DNA from: Stomorhina lunata
Lineage: Eukaryota > Arthropoda > Insecta > Diptera > Rhiniidae
NCBI GenBank assembly: GCA_933228675.1
Contig: OW121743.1
Span: 93,001,998 to 93,065,997 of the forward strand
Direction of reading: 5' to 3'
Length of the DNA: 64,000 nucleotides
The notes under the pieces are model-generated. The model was given only the letters and a program-made list of their open reading frames with translations, did no database searches and had not been told where the DNA came from. A program made the position numbers and the translations under genes. Below are positions 37,901-50,540 of the stretch, piece by piece (position 1 is the first letter of the stretch; every line of letters begins with the position of its first letter).

Positions 37901-39190
37901 AATTTTTTTCATAAAAAAATTTAATATCGTAAAATTTTCTATGAAAAAATTAAAATAAACTTAATTAAAGTAAACTTTTGAGCATAAAATTTTTATATCG
38001 TAAAATTTTTTATAAAAAAATTTCCATATCGTGATTTTTTTTTTATAAAATTTAAGTATAGTAAAATCTTCTTTGAAAAAATTTAAAAATTTCGTTTATA
38101 AAAAAATTTAATTTCAGAATATTTTCTATGAAAAAAATTCGTTATCTTCGATTTTTTTATAAAAAGTTTTATAAGAAAAAATTTCGTTATCGTAACTTTT
38201 TTTTATAAAAAAATTCAATGCGTAAAATTTTCTATGAAAAAAAAAATAAAATATCGTAAATTTGTTTATATAAAATTTTAATATCGTAAAATTTTCTATA
38301 AAAAAAAATTCCATGTGGTGATTTTTTTTTCTTATTTAAATATCTTAAAATTTCTTATGAAATAATTTAATCATTATAAAAAATTTCAGTATCGTAAAAT
38401 TTTTTATGAAGAATTTTTTTTTGTTATAAAAAAATTTAGTATCGTAAAATTTTCTATGAAAAAATTTAAATATTATAAAATTTTTTATATAAAATTTTAA
38501 TATCGTAAAATTTTCTATAAAAAAAATTTCCATGTGGTGATTTTTTTATTTAAATATCGTAAAATTTCTTATGAAAAAATTTAAAAAATTCAATTTTATA
38601 ATATCTTCTATGAAAAAATATCATTATAAAAAATTTCAATATCGTAAAATTTTTTATGAAATAATTTTATTATCGTTAATTTTTGTTATAAAAAAATTTA
38701 GTATCGTAAAATTTTCTATAAATAATTTTAAAATCGTACTTTTTTTTACAAAATTAATCAATTTCGTACTATTTTTAATGGAAAAAATTTTGTTATCGTC
38801 AATTTTTTTATGAAAAATCTTTTATGAAAAAATTGCATTATTTCTATGGAAAATTTAAATATGAAATTTTTTATTTAAAATTTTAAGATCGTGAAATTTT
38901 CTTTAAAAAATTTCAATATATTGAATTTTTGTTATACAAAAATTTCAATATTGAAAAATTTTCTATTTAAAAATATCAATAACTTTAAATTTATTTTAGA
39001 AAGTTTCAATATTGTTAAGTTTTCTACAAAATTAAAATTTTTTTTGTTTAATTTTCATCATAAAATGGCCTGTAGAAAAATTCACCAACGTCATATTTTC
39101 AATAGAAAAATTTACTTTACTTAAATCTTTCTTATAAAAATTTACTATAATAAATCTTTAATCCTTTTTTATAGAAACTTTTCCAAAAGA
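34991..39190. repeat. Highly degenerate ~30-bp satellite tract with nested higher-order repeats
   Basis: Over 4 kb of decayed units of the form ATATCGTAAAATTTTCTATG followed by AAAAAATTTCA. ATATCGTAAA and AAATTTTCTAT recur throughout, but the spacing is irregular. A marker variant CCATATCGTGATTTTTTTT followed by ATAAAATTTAAATATCG recurs near 36010, 36895, 37710, 38025, 38312 and 38528. Blocks of many units were therefore duplicated before or during decay. Several short Lys/Phe/Ile-rich frames are by-products. This subfamily is related to the 30-bp palindrome arrays just upstream. Confidence 0.85.
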
Positions 39191-40166
39191 ATTTTTTCAC
39201 CTAATGACGATAAAGTTATTACATATATTTTCAAAGGTAAAGACCCTTCGCATTAACTTAATTACGTCACGGTTCTTACTATTAACTAGAAGTTACAATT
39301 ATTTACTATTTGTTCTATATTTTAATCATAGATTGTGCTGCGTTTTTATTTTCGTTTTTGTAGCCTTTCCCCTTTTTACTCAGATAAATGAATAATTAGT
39401 TTTATATTTTCATATTCATACAGTGTTTGTCCCTGAGGCATTAAATAATTTAACGTGTAAGTAAATGTGGCCATAAGAGAGTATCAGTATGTATATAACA
39501 CATTTACACACACATTTCTCCAATTTACATGACACTTAAAAACACTTGTACTTTTACTGGTTCCAGAGACATACAAACTCATATAAAAAGTACTATGAAC
39601 ATCAGCCCTTAGTCCTATTCATACATAGATTTCTGTATAAAAGCCAACACAAAGACAGGCTGTCAGACAGGCAACCTAAACAATGTTGGTTTTGTCTTCA
39701 CGCTTTTGGGCGTTATTTAGTGGTACGGGGAATTCTAACTCTGGTAATACCTAGAAAGTGAGACCCATGTTTCCATACGAACACTCATTAAATAAGTAAT
39801 ACACATACACGGTTGAGTATGAGTTCAGATGCAACAATATACAGCATTAATTTGCTTAACAATGTTGTAAGTATCTTGCCATCTACTACACACATGTGTG
39901 AAGCTACAATTAGATATAAATTATTTATACTTGTATGAGAAGGAGTAAGAGTAAAGTTGTGTGTGTGCGAATTTTCATACTTTTGAGCCTCTAAGGATGT
40001 CATGCCATTTTATGTTCATATTATGTTTATATGTCTAAACAATTATCTTTAAGGTAGATATAATTATCAGCGCTGAAAGACAAACATTTTCACAAATACA
40101 TTTTGGTTTATTAAGGGAGACTTTACACTATATGATCAAGTAAGAAACATTGCTAAAGCGTTATTT
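39191..40166. other. AT-rich spacer, no supported gene
   Basis: Four frames of 60-71 codons are open on either strand (for example 39546-39761 plus). None has a recognisable domain, and their composition matches background. Confidence 0.5.
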
Positions 40167-40952
40167 AAAAACAAGTAAGAAAGTGTTATAGTCGGTCAAG
40201 CCCGACCATGCGATACCCTTCAACACTAAGGTCAAAAGTGTTATTTTTTCTGTATAAAGACAAATATTTGCTAAATTTTGCAATCATACAAACATTTTCT
40301 TAAAACTTTTATATTTAAGCTGCTTTCAACATTTGGACTTATATGAGAGCTAGGGTCAAATGTGGACCGATTATCTCGAAATTCGGCAAATTGATTACAG
40401 TTGTTACAAAAATTATGTATGTAAAAAATAAACTTAAAATTCCTATTATCTTCAGATTTACGAGCTTTTTAGTGATTTTTGTCTCATTTAGTGCGTTTTT
40501 AAAGAAAAGTTTATATGGTCAAATGTGGACCGATTTTAACGAAATTTGGTACAGTGATTTTAGTTGACATAAGCAGTATTTGATTTAAATTTAATGAAAA
40601 AATATTGATATTTGTGGCCAATATATCAATTCCGTGAAGTGGGACCTATGGGAGGTACCATAAATAATGGACCGATTTTGACGAATTTCAATAACCATGG
40701 TTCCATTATCAAAAAAAAAAAAATGATCTGTGCCAAATTTTATCAAATTATCTTTAGAATTGCGACCTGTAGTTTGATTACAAGGTTTACATGGGGATCC
40801 AGCCAGACGGACGGACATCGCTAAATCGACTCAGAAAGTGATTCTAAGCCTATTGGTATACTTAAAGGTGGGTCTAACACAAATATTTCTATGAGTTACA
40901 TACATCAGCACAAACTTATAATACCCTGGTGGTGAAGGGTATAACAATAGCT
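40167..40952 (+). mobile_element. INE-1/Helitron-like dispersed element, plus strand
   Basis: The left end is AACAAGTAAGAAAGTGTTAT, followed by a hairpin with GTCGG and CCGAC arms, then GATACCCTTCAACACTAAGG and TCAAAAGTG. Near the right end come GACGGACGGACATCGC, TAAATCGACTCAG, a segment ending ACATCAGCACAAACTTATA, and a closing hairpin ATACCC...GGGTATAAC. An internal pair of similar segments (AAATGTGGACCGATT at about 40358 and 40514) suggests duplication within it. No protein is encoded; the 70- to 75-codon frames on both strands are incidental. The architecture matches the interrupted element at 12460-15262 in the opposite orientation. Confidence 0.65.
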
Positions 40953-42240
40953 TCAATGTTAGTACTGACATGAAATTCGGCCCAGATACCTGTTTTTGTT
41001 GAGGTCTGATATAACCTTTGAAACAATATTTTGGCCATAGCTAGACAAATGCTTTTTCGAGATCGGTTGGTTGTAGTAGTTGACAGCTTTTCGACAATTA
41101 CGAATTACTTGCAAATAATTCAGCTAAAAGTTTGTCTTTACTTAAAATATTATCCATAAATCATTATTTTGGATTCGAAGCGTCTAAGGTATTCTGCCTC
41201 TACTAATATGAATATCAAAACTAGAAATTATTAGATATAATAGTGATTTTTGAAAACGTAAAAAAAGTAGACAACGCAGTGTAAAGACCCCCTTGCCTAG
41301 TGTTTGTCTTAATAATTTTGACTAATGCCTTACACCACCACATGCATTATACCACCACATTTGCTTGTATGCCTCAATTATGTGTGTGTATCTAATTGAC
41401 TTTGACATTTCTGCTATTTTAAACAAATTCATCTTTAATGGTCTTATGCCAAATTAAGGCTTTATTGGGATTATATTGTTAAAAAAAGTAACTTTTTAAT
41501 AAGTTACAACAATTCATTGTACTTTTACTTTTACTTTTAGGCAACAATCAAATATTCAAAATTTCCTTGTATCAAAAAATATTAAAAAGTATGTCAATTA
41601 TAAGCAACTTAAGCTCAAAATTGATAATTTGTTATTTGTCATTATTTTTAAAGCTTTATGTACTTTATAACTTGATTAATTTAAGTCGTTATAAGACTTT
41701 AACCGGAAAAGGAAGAAAAATTCTATATGCTTTGACAATTTGTGTATTCTTCACCCCACAAGCAAATTGTTTTTCAGTTTTTATTCGAATTGTTGCATTT
41801 CCTCCAAATAAAGTTTTTCTTTTGAGGAAAAGGAAATTTGTTATCCTTAAACTGAAAACTAAGTTATGAGTGTCGAATTTGTAATCATTGGAAAAGTTTT
41901 CTCTAAAGGAAACAATAATAATAGTTACTACAATCAGCGGTTGAACAAAAGAAAAGAGTTAAAACTAATGTTATTGATTTTTTTCTCATAGTGAATAAAT
42001 AATAGATTAAATAATTACCAAATGAACTTGCTTTTGATTTACTTAAGGCCAAGGTTTGTATGACATACAAAAACAATGATAAAAAATGTTCAAATTTAAA
42101 CTTGTTGTCTATTATTTAAGCTTATTACCGGTGGGGTCAAAGTTTTAGAATTTTTAGTACATGCAAAAAACAGCTTTATTAAACTATACTACTTTCATTC
42201 AATCGTTTTTTCAAATTCTATAATTAAACTCTGAAAATCT
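40953..42240. other. AT-rich spacer, no supported gene
   Basis: Includes a 100-codon plus-strand frame (41567-41869) with mixed hydrophobic and basic composition and no recognisable domain. No RNA gene or element end is visible. Confidence 0.5.
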
Positions 42241-42478
42241 CTTCTTCTTAAAGTGAAGCATAGGTACGGCGACCATCCTTTTATATCGGACTCTATTGAG
42301 AGATGTTAGGCATACATTATTCCATGTGGAGTTTGCTGCCTGCAACTTCACATCAATTAAACTTCTCAACGTTCTATCAGGTGCACCAACACGGCGGCCT
42401 GTTAAAAGTGGATTTCAAGCGCTTGTAGAGCAATCATAATATTTGACCTTCAAAATGTGTGGCCTATTCACCGCCATG
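42241..42478 (-). pseudogene. Relic of a non-LTR retrotransposon ORF2 C-terminus
   Basis: On the minus strand one frame reads IGHTF followed by IALQALEIHF. After a frameshift another reads GRRVGAPDRTLRSLI, then STWNNVCLTSLNRVRYKRMV. The order GH[TV]L, [KQ]ALEW, GRR-GRP-T, W-----A-[DN]R--W is the usual C-terminal tail of many endonuclease/reverse transcriptase elements. At least two stops and one frameshift are present, and nothing upstream on the same strand (towards 42540) looks like RT, because an F-type satellite starts there. It is an old fragment. The clade cannot be told from this short stretch. Confidence 0.5.
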
Positions 42479-42539
42479 TCCTCTGACATACCTTAATAGG
42501 AGCAGGAACTTGGTTTGTTTAAGTAGATCTTCTTTTCTT

Positions 42540-45215
42540 ATGCGATTTACTATTTAAGGAAATTTTTTCTAAAATTTTTCGAAAATCTACTATTAAGGGA
42601 AATTTACTGCTTATAGAAAATTTTTCGAAAATTTATTTTATAAAGAAAATTTTCCAAAAAGTAAATTTTTGAAAAATTTCCTTTAAATTTTTCGAAAATT
42701 GGCTTTCAGAAAATTTTCGAAAATTGACTATTCATAAAAATTTTTTAAAATTTTAATATTTATATGAAATTTTTCAAAAATTTTCTATAAATAAAATTGA
42801 ATATTTCTAGAAATTTTTAAAAAATTTACTTTTAATAGGAAATTTTTCGAATATTTACTAGTAATAGGAAATTTTTCAAAAATTTACTATTTATAGGAAA
42901 TTTTTAAAAAATTTACTATTTATAGGAAATTTTTAAAAAATTTACTATTTATAGGAAATTTTTAAAAAATTTACTATTTATAGGAAATTTTTAAAAAATT
43001 TACTATTTATAGGAAATTTTTAAACAAGTTACTTTTTATCGGAAGTTTTAAAAAAATTTACAATTTATAGGAAATTTTTCCAAAATTTACTATTTATAGG
43101 AATTTGTTCGAAAATTTACTATTAAGAGGAAATTTTTCGAAAATTTACAATTTAATTGAAATTTCTCGACATATTATTTTTTATAGGAAATTTTTCTAAA
43201 ATTTGATATTTATAGGAAATCTTTCAAAAATTTACTTTTTATAGGAAATTTTTGAAAATTTACTTTTTATAGGAAATTTTTCGAAAATTTACTTTTTAAA
43301 GCAAATTTTTCGAAAATTTACTTTTTATAGGAAATATTTCGAAAATTTACTTTTTATAGGAAATATTTCAAAAATTTACTTTTTATAGGAATTTTTTCAG
43401 AAATTTAGTATTTTTATATATAAAATTTTTCGAAAATTTACTATTTATAGAAATTTTTAATAAACCTACTATTTATTTTTCAAAAATTTTCTATATACAT
43501 ATACAAAATTTTTCGAAAATTTACTATTTACAGGAAAATTTACTTTTTGTAGGAAATTTTACGAAAAATTTACTATTTATACATAATTATTTCGAAATTT
43601 ATTATTTATAGGAAAATTTTCCAAAGTTGACATTTTATAGGAAATTTTTCGAATAAAAAATTTGCTATTTAAAGGAAATTTACTATTTATAGAAATTTCT
43701 AAAAAATTTACTATATATTTTTCAAAAATTTACTATATAGAAAAAATTTTTCGAAAATTTACTATTTACAGAAAAATTTTCGAAAATTTACTTTTTATAG
43801 GAAATTTTTCAAAAATTTACTATTTATAGGAAATTTTTCAAAAATTTACTATTTATAGGAAATTTTTCGAAAATTTAGTATTTATAGAAAATTTTTCGAA
43901 AATTTAGTATTTATAGGAAATTTTTCGAAAATTTATTATTTATAAAAAATTTTTCAAAAATTTACTATTTATCGGAAATTTTTCAAAAACTTACTGTTTA
44001 TAGAAAATTTTTCGAAAATTTACTATTTTTGGAAATTTTTCAAAAATTTACTATTTATAGGATATTTTTAAAAAATTTACTATTTATAGGATATTTTTAA
44101 AAAATTTACTATTTATAGGATATTTTTCAAAAATTTACTATTTACTGGAAATTTTTCAAAAATTTACTATTTATAGGAAATTTTTCAAAAATTTACTATT
44201 TATAGGAAATTTTTCAAAAATTTACTATTTATAGGAAATTTTTCAAAAATTTACTATTTATAGGAAATTTTTCAAAAATTTACTATTTATAGGAAATTTT
44301 TCAAAAATTTACTATTTATAGGAAATTTTTCAAAAATTTACTATTTATAGGAAATTTTTCAAAAATTGACTATTTATAGGAAATTTTTCAAAAATTGACT
44401 ATTTATAGGATATTTTTTAAAAATTTACTATTTTTCGGAAATTTTTCAAAAATTTACTATTTATAGGAAATTTTTCAAAAATTTACTATTTATAGGAAAT
44501 TTTTCAAAAATTTACTATTTATAGGAAATTTTTCAAAAATTTACTATTTATAGGAAATTTTTCAAAAATTTACTATTTATAGGAAAATTTTCAAAAATTT
44601 ACTATTTATAGGAAATTTTTCAAAAATTTACTATTTATAGGAAATTTTTCAAAAATTGACTATTTATAGGAAATTTTTTAAAAATTTACTATTCATAGGA
44701 AATTTTTCAAAAATTTTCTATTTATAGGAAATTTTTCAAAAATTTGCTATTTATAGGATTTTTTTTTAAAATATACTATTTTTCGGAAATTTTTCAAAAA
44801 TTTACTATTTATAGGAATTTTTTCAAAAATTTACTATTTATAGGAAATTTTTCAAAAATTTACTATTTATAGGAAATTTTTCAAAAATTTACTATTTATA
44901 GGAAATTTTTCAAAAATTTACTATTTATAGGAAATTTTTCAAAAATTAACTATTTATAGGAAATTTTTTAAAAATTTACTATTAACAGGAAAATTTTCGA
45001 AAATTTAGTATTTGTAGGAAATTTTTCGCAAATTTACTATTTATAGGAAATTTTTCGAAAATTTACTATTTTTAGGAAATTTTTCGAAAATATTTTATTT
45101 TTAGGAAATTATTCGAAAATTTATTATTTATAGGAAATTTTTTAAAAATTTGTTATTTATAGGAAATTTTTCAGAAATTTATTGTTTATATGAAATTTTT
45201 GAAAATTTACTAACA
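42540..45215 (+). repeat. Palindromic satellite block, 29-bp units, F orientation
   Basis: About 90 units with core GGAAATTTTTCAAAAATTTA and linker CTATTTATA. The first 1.3 kb is diverged, and 44150-44960 is highly homogeneous. A marker CTATTTTTCGGAA occurs at 44428 and 44776, exactly 348 bp apart (12 x 29). The flanking units also correspond, so a 12-unit higher-order repeat is present. Confidence 0.95.
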
Positions 45216-47395
45216 CATGGATTTCTGAAATATTCTCGACCTTTGCCCTAAACAGGTTGTAAATATAGGCCACTTAAGTATGTGATGGACTTCTATCAGT
45301 GATATTATTCCGATAGGATTGTTAAATATTGACTTAAGGTAATAATTGTTCATCCGGAGTATAAAGAAGAGTACAAATAGTGCTCAAGATGGGACTGTTG
45401 ATATAAGTATGTCTAACACACAAAGCTCTTGATATATTGTATGAGATCATAGTGTCGCCTTTGCAGCTGATTTAGCTTGTACTGCTTTTCTTGTAGGTAT
45501 ACCAAATTCCTAAAAATAATATACTGACACGAGTACTGATAATAGTTACAAATACTGAAATACAAATACAAGCTGATATTAATACTGATTCTGCCTCTAC
45601 TACTAACACTAATAAATACTTATACAAACGAATTAGTTCTGTAACAATGAAAACAAAATATCAAATGTTTTCATTCCTTCAAGGAGTCAGTGGGCGGTCA
45701 AAAAGCATGTTTAACAACATAATATATAATATAACATTTACAGTTAGGTAAATGTGTATATGTATGCTTTATATATGAACTTTTTAAAGTCACGCAACAA
45801 TTACCGGTAAAACGTGCCATCTAGTGATTTGAGCATTACACATTCGTTGTTAAACACTTTGGGCCAACATTATGACAGGCTTGTTCACAATTTTGCTTCA
45901 AAAAAGAGAAAAAATACTGAAATTCTCTATGCAAATGCTATAACAAATAAACGAATGAATGAATTTTAAAAAATTAAAAGCTGAATTGTAGAATATTTAA
46001 CTGAAAGGAAAAATCATTAACATTGTAACATGCCCATTCATGAGCCCCTTCTGCTCAGTCAAGTACTTGATAATTGAATAATTATGGGTCATTGTATAAA
46101 ATGACTAGCATTTGGTATTTAGGATGATTATGGGGCTGGCAGGTGGGTGGATATATTTTTAGGCAGTTATTAACAATGAAAGGAAATTTGTAATTTTTTA
46201 AGGAATAAGAGATTTTAAAAGGGTTATATTTTTATAAAAATTATGAAAGCCTTTTTGACATTATGACATTTTTGACTTTGTATAAGTTCTAGTGCTTATT
46301 TTTAGTTATTTCCTTAAAAATCTTATACATAATTGATTAAAAACACCTTTCTAATAAAATTGTATTCCTTATTAAACTGTAAAACTACATTTTCATTTTC
46401 CCTTACAAAAACTCTGCTACTACTTCATTAGTGAGTCCGAAATGTTTTACAAATTGTAGCCATAAGTCACGCAATTATTGTGACCAGCTCTCGGACCATG
46501 CAAAAACATGTCCCTGCAGAAAACACATTGACCATATTTCATTTGAAACGGAAAATGTTCTTGAATAAAAAAATATTTTTCTAGTCTTTAGGCTCATTCA
46601 TAATTATTGTTTGGTGTGTGTGTGCTAATGTTGGCCAGGCTCCCCCGGCCACTTTAGGATTTAATGTGTCCAAAGTGTTTGTTATGGCTTTGTAAGTGAG
46701 TGTTAAACAGGAAATGTTTTATGTTTTATATTTTTGCCTTTTGATTTAGATTTTTTCAGGATAATTAATTTTAAGGTGTTAAATGAAATCTGTAGGGGGA
46801 GGGAGTTTTGATTGTTGGGAAAATTTAATGTTTTGACATTAACGGAAAATAAACTTGAATTAAATGGTTACAAATATTTTAATAAAAATTGTTGTCCTAA
46901 ATGAAATAAATTTATATTGATTTAGCAAAAGACAAATTTTCGTTATTATCTTGACGTGGAATATTTTATTAATATAAATCATGTGTAACCTTGATTTTTT
47001 TTTACTAAACATTTCTTAAAGAGATACAAATCTTGAAAAAATAATATCAAGTACATATGCACTCGTATAAATTTAACTAATAGTCTCCACTTCACCTAAA
47101 ATCATTCACGAGCGTAAAATCGATTAATCTTTTTAAATTGATTTTCATTCAATCAGACATAATTTGACTGTTCAATTGAATAATATCAACTACAACAAAA
47201 ATAACATAAATATTCGGAAACAACAACTCACGTTACGATTTGGCATTAACAATTGATTATACTCATACTCGTTCAATAATACACACACATAGCGTCGGCT
47301 GAAAGAAAAAATGTTCATAAAAGAACTAAATTTTATTAAAAATTTTGCAAAAAAAAAGAAGAAATCAGAAAGTTTTATAGTCGTAAAGCGCATAA
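45216..47395. other. AT-rich spacer with one diverged element fragment
   Basis: At about 45223-45272 the sequence ATGGATTTCTGAAATATTCT and the following CAGGTTGTAA resemble the interior of the TA element (13281-13330), at perhaps three-quarters identity by eye. It may be an old relative. Degenerate ACTGATAATA/TACTGA repeats lie near 45510-45610. A Cys-rich frame without ATG lies at 46388-46568 (see findings). No gene is supported. Confidence 0.45.
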
Positions 47396-49845
47396 AAGTA
47401 AGGAATTTTTGAAATATTTTACAGAAAAATCAAAAATTTTTGAAAAATTTCCCATAAAAATAAGAAATTTTTAAAAAATTTCCTATAAAAAGAGATATTT
47501 TTGGAAAATTTCCTATAAAAAAAGGAAATTAAAAAAATCTATTTAAATCAGATATTTTTAAAAAATTTCTTATACAGATTAGATTTTGAAAAATTTCTAA
47601 TAAAAATTAAAAATTTTTGAAAAATTTCCTATAAAAATAGGAAATTTTTGAAAAATTTCCCAAAAAATCAGAAATTTTTGAAAAATTTCCTATAAAAATT
47701 TGAAATTTTTGAAAAATTTAATAAAAAAAAATAAATTTTTAAAGATTTCCTATAAAAAATATGAAACTTTTGAAAATATTCTTAGAAAACTAAGAAGTTT
47801 TTGAATAATTTCTTATAAAAATAAGAAAGTTTTAAAAATAATTTCTTATAAAAATAAGAAATTTTTGAAAAATTTCCTATTAAAATAAGAAATTAAAAAA
47901 TCTATTCAAAAAAGATATTTTTGAAAAATTTATAATAAGGATTAGATTTTGAAAAATGTCTAATAAAAATAAGGAATTTTTGAAAAATTTCCTATAAAAA
48001 TAAGAAATTTTCGAAAAATCAGAAATTTTTGAAAAATTTCCTATAAAAATATGAAATTTTTGAAAAATTTCCTACAAAAATAAGAAATTTTGGAAAAATT
48101 TCTTATGAAAATAAGAAATTTTGGAAAAATTTCCTATAAAAATAAGAAATTTTGGAAAAATTTCCTATAAAAATAAGAAATTTTGGAAAAATTTCCTATA
48201 AAAATAAGAAATTTTGGAAAAATTTCCTATAAAAATAAGAAATTTTTGAAAATTTTCCTATAAAAATAAGAAATTTTTGAAAAATTTCCTATAAAAATAG
48301 GAATTTTTTGAAAAATTTCCTATAAAAATAGGAAATTTTTGAAAAATATATATATAGGAAATAAACATATTAAATTATTGAATAATTTGTTATAAAAATA
48401 AGAAACTTTGGAAAAATTTCCTATAACAATAAAAAATTTTTGAAAAATTTTCTAAAAAAATAAGAAATTTTTGAAAAATTTCCTATACAAATAAGAAATT
48501 TTTGAAAAATTTCGTAAAAAAAAGAAACTTTTAAAATATTTTCTATAAAAATTTGAAATTTTTGAAAATTTTCTTATAAAAAAAAGAAATTTTTTAAAAA
48601 TTTCTTATAAAAATAAGAAATTTTTTAAAAATTTCTTATAAAAATAAAAAATTTTTTAAAAATTTTCTATAAACAAGAAATCTTTGAAAAATTTCCTATA
48701 AAAATATGAAGTTTTTGAAAAAATTCGTAACAAAAAATAAACTTTTTTTGATTTTTGAAAATTTTCTTAAAAAAATAAAACATTTTTTAATAATTTCTTA
48801 AAAAATGAGAAAATTTTCAAAATTTTCCAAGAAAATACATCTTTTTGAAAAATATCCCAAAAATGTAATTTTTAAAATATTTCCTATAAAAATTATAAGT
48901 TTTTGAAAATTTTCTTATAAATATAAGAAAATTTTTAATAAATTCTTTTAAAAATAAGTAATTTTTGAAAAAATTCCTATAAAAATAAGAAATTTTTGAA
49001 AAAATTCCTATAAAAATAAGAAATATTTTAAAAATTTCCTATAAAAATAAAAAATTTTTTAAAAATTTTCTATAAAAATAAGAAACTTTCGAAAAATTAC
49101 CTATTCATAAATAAAAGAAAGTTTTGAAAAATTTCCTATAAAAATAAGAAAGTTTTGAAAAATTTCCTATAAAGTTAAGAAATTTTTGAAAAATTACCTA
49201 TAACAATAGAAAACAAAAATAAAACAAAATTTGAAAAATTTTCTCTAAAAACAAGAATTTTGTGAAATTTTTTTTTTAAAAATAAGAAATTTTTGAAAAA
49301 TTTCCTATAAAATTAAGAAAATTTTGAGAAATTTCCTATAAAAATAAGAAATTTAAGTAAAATATATAAAATTAAGATATTTTTGAAAAGTCTCATATTT
49401 TTATTGAGAAATTTTTGGGAAATTTAGCTATAAAAATATGAAATTTTAAAAAAATTTTCTATAAAAATAATAAATATTTAAAAAATTTCTTTTAAGCATA
49501 AGAACTTATTGAAAAATTTTTAAAGAAAAATAAAAAATAATAAAATTTTTTAAAATTTCTTATTTTTTTTAGCAAATTTTTTCACAAATTTCTTACTTTT
49601 TTTAAAAAAATTGCTATAAAAATAAGAAATTTAAAAAAAAATGTCTATAGAAATAAGAAATTTTTGATAAATTTCCTATAAAATAAGAAATTTTTGCAGA
49701 ATTTCATATAAACAAAAAATATTTGAAAATTTTCTATAAAAATAAGAAATTTTTTAAAAATTCGAAGAACAAATTTTTGAAAAATTTCTTTTAAAAATAA
49801 GAAATTTTTGAGAAAATTAAAAAAAAAAATAAAATAAAAAAAAAA
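47396..49845 (-). repeat. Palindromic satellite block, 31-bp units, R orientation, with 363-bp higher-order repeat
   Basis: About 78 units with core AAATTTTTGAAAAATTTCC and linker TATAAAAATAAG. Two markers recur at the same offset: AAAAAATCTATT (47533 and 47895, approximately) and AGATTTTGAAAAAT (47581 and 47944), giving a higher-order period of about 363 bp. A uniform run with GGAAAAATTTCC lies at 48070-48240. The right edge decays into A-rich sequence and meets a transposon end at 49852. Confidence 0.94.
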
Positions 49846-50164
49846 AATTTACAGCCTGTTCACAAAACTGTCATACGTTAGAAGGCAATCGAATACTAGC
49901 CTAACGATTAAACTCTAAATTGAGTTCATTTTCGGTTTTCGTTTGGAAGTAAAAGCTTCGTCGTAATGAAATATCAAATAATAGTATTGCCATGAAATAT
50001 TTTATTACTTTTATGAAAGCTTTTCCTGTAAAACTTAAGACTTTTGTAAAATGATGTTAACCCTTAAATTAAATAAAATCAAAAATAAATAAAAACAAAA
50101 CATAAAAAAATTAAATTTTTTTTTTTCAAAATTAAATTAAAAATTTTTTCAATGAGAAAGACAA

Positions 50165-50345
50165 GTATTAAGAGAAAAGTTCGGGTTTTAGGAACAAGTT
50201 CCCTGATTTTGACAGACCAGATTCCAAAGAACAAGAAATCATAGAACATTGTGACACTCCAGTGGCTCAATAGAGTTGTATACCGACGAGCACGTTCACC
50301 CTTTCCTACACACGGTCGAGTAGATCTTACAAAGACCCTATTCTG
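50165..50345 (-). pseudogene. Non-LTR ORF2 C-terminal fragment, minus-strand copy 1
   Basis: The minus strand reads LLSHWSVTMFYDFLFFG, then IRELVPKTRTF. This resembles the conserved L-x-HRR-x-V-x-x-L-x-L-FYRYYFG-x-C-x-x-E[IL] block near the end of many non-LTR ORF2 proteins. It is one of two direct copies spaced about 175 bp apart: GTGACACT at 50251 and 50426, GACCCTATTC at 50334 and 50507. Confidence 0.55.
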
Positions 50346-50540
50346 AGACATGTATTGCGTAAGAAGATTTGAGTTTGGGAACGAGTTCGTGAGGTCACAT
50401 TCCAAAGTAAAAACGATAAAAAAGTGTGACACTTCAGTGGTTCAATAGAGTTGGATACCATGCTGTCATCAATGAGCACTTTCGCCCTCTCTTGCACTCT
50501 TACATAGACCCTATTCCGAAACATGTATTACGTACCGGTT
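50346..50540 (-). pseudogene. Non-LTR ORF2 C-terminal fragment, minus-strand copy 2
   Basis: The minus strand reads QERAKVLIDDSMVSNSIEPL in one frame and, after a frameshift, SVTLFYRFYFGM, then HELVPKL. This is a better preserved version of copy 1 with more of the upstream block (R-A-x-x-LI-D-D-S). Stops replace probable Trp and Cys codons. It sits tail to head with copy 1 as a 175-bp tandem duplication. Confidence 0.55.

Noticed and set aside
41567..41869. 100-codon plus-strand frame as a host gene
   Set aside because: Composition is background-like, with no domain, no credible start context and no splice evidence.
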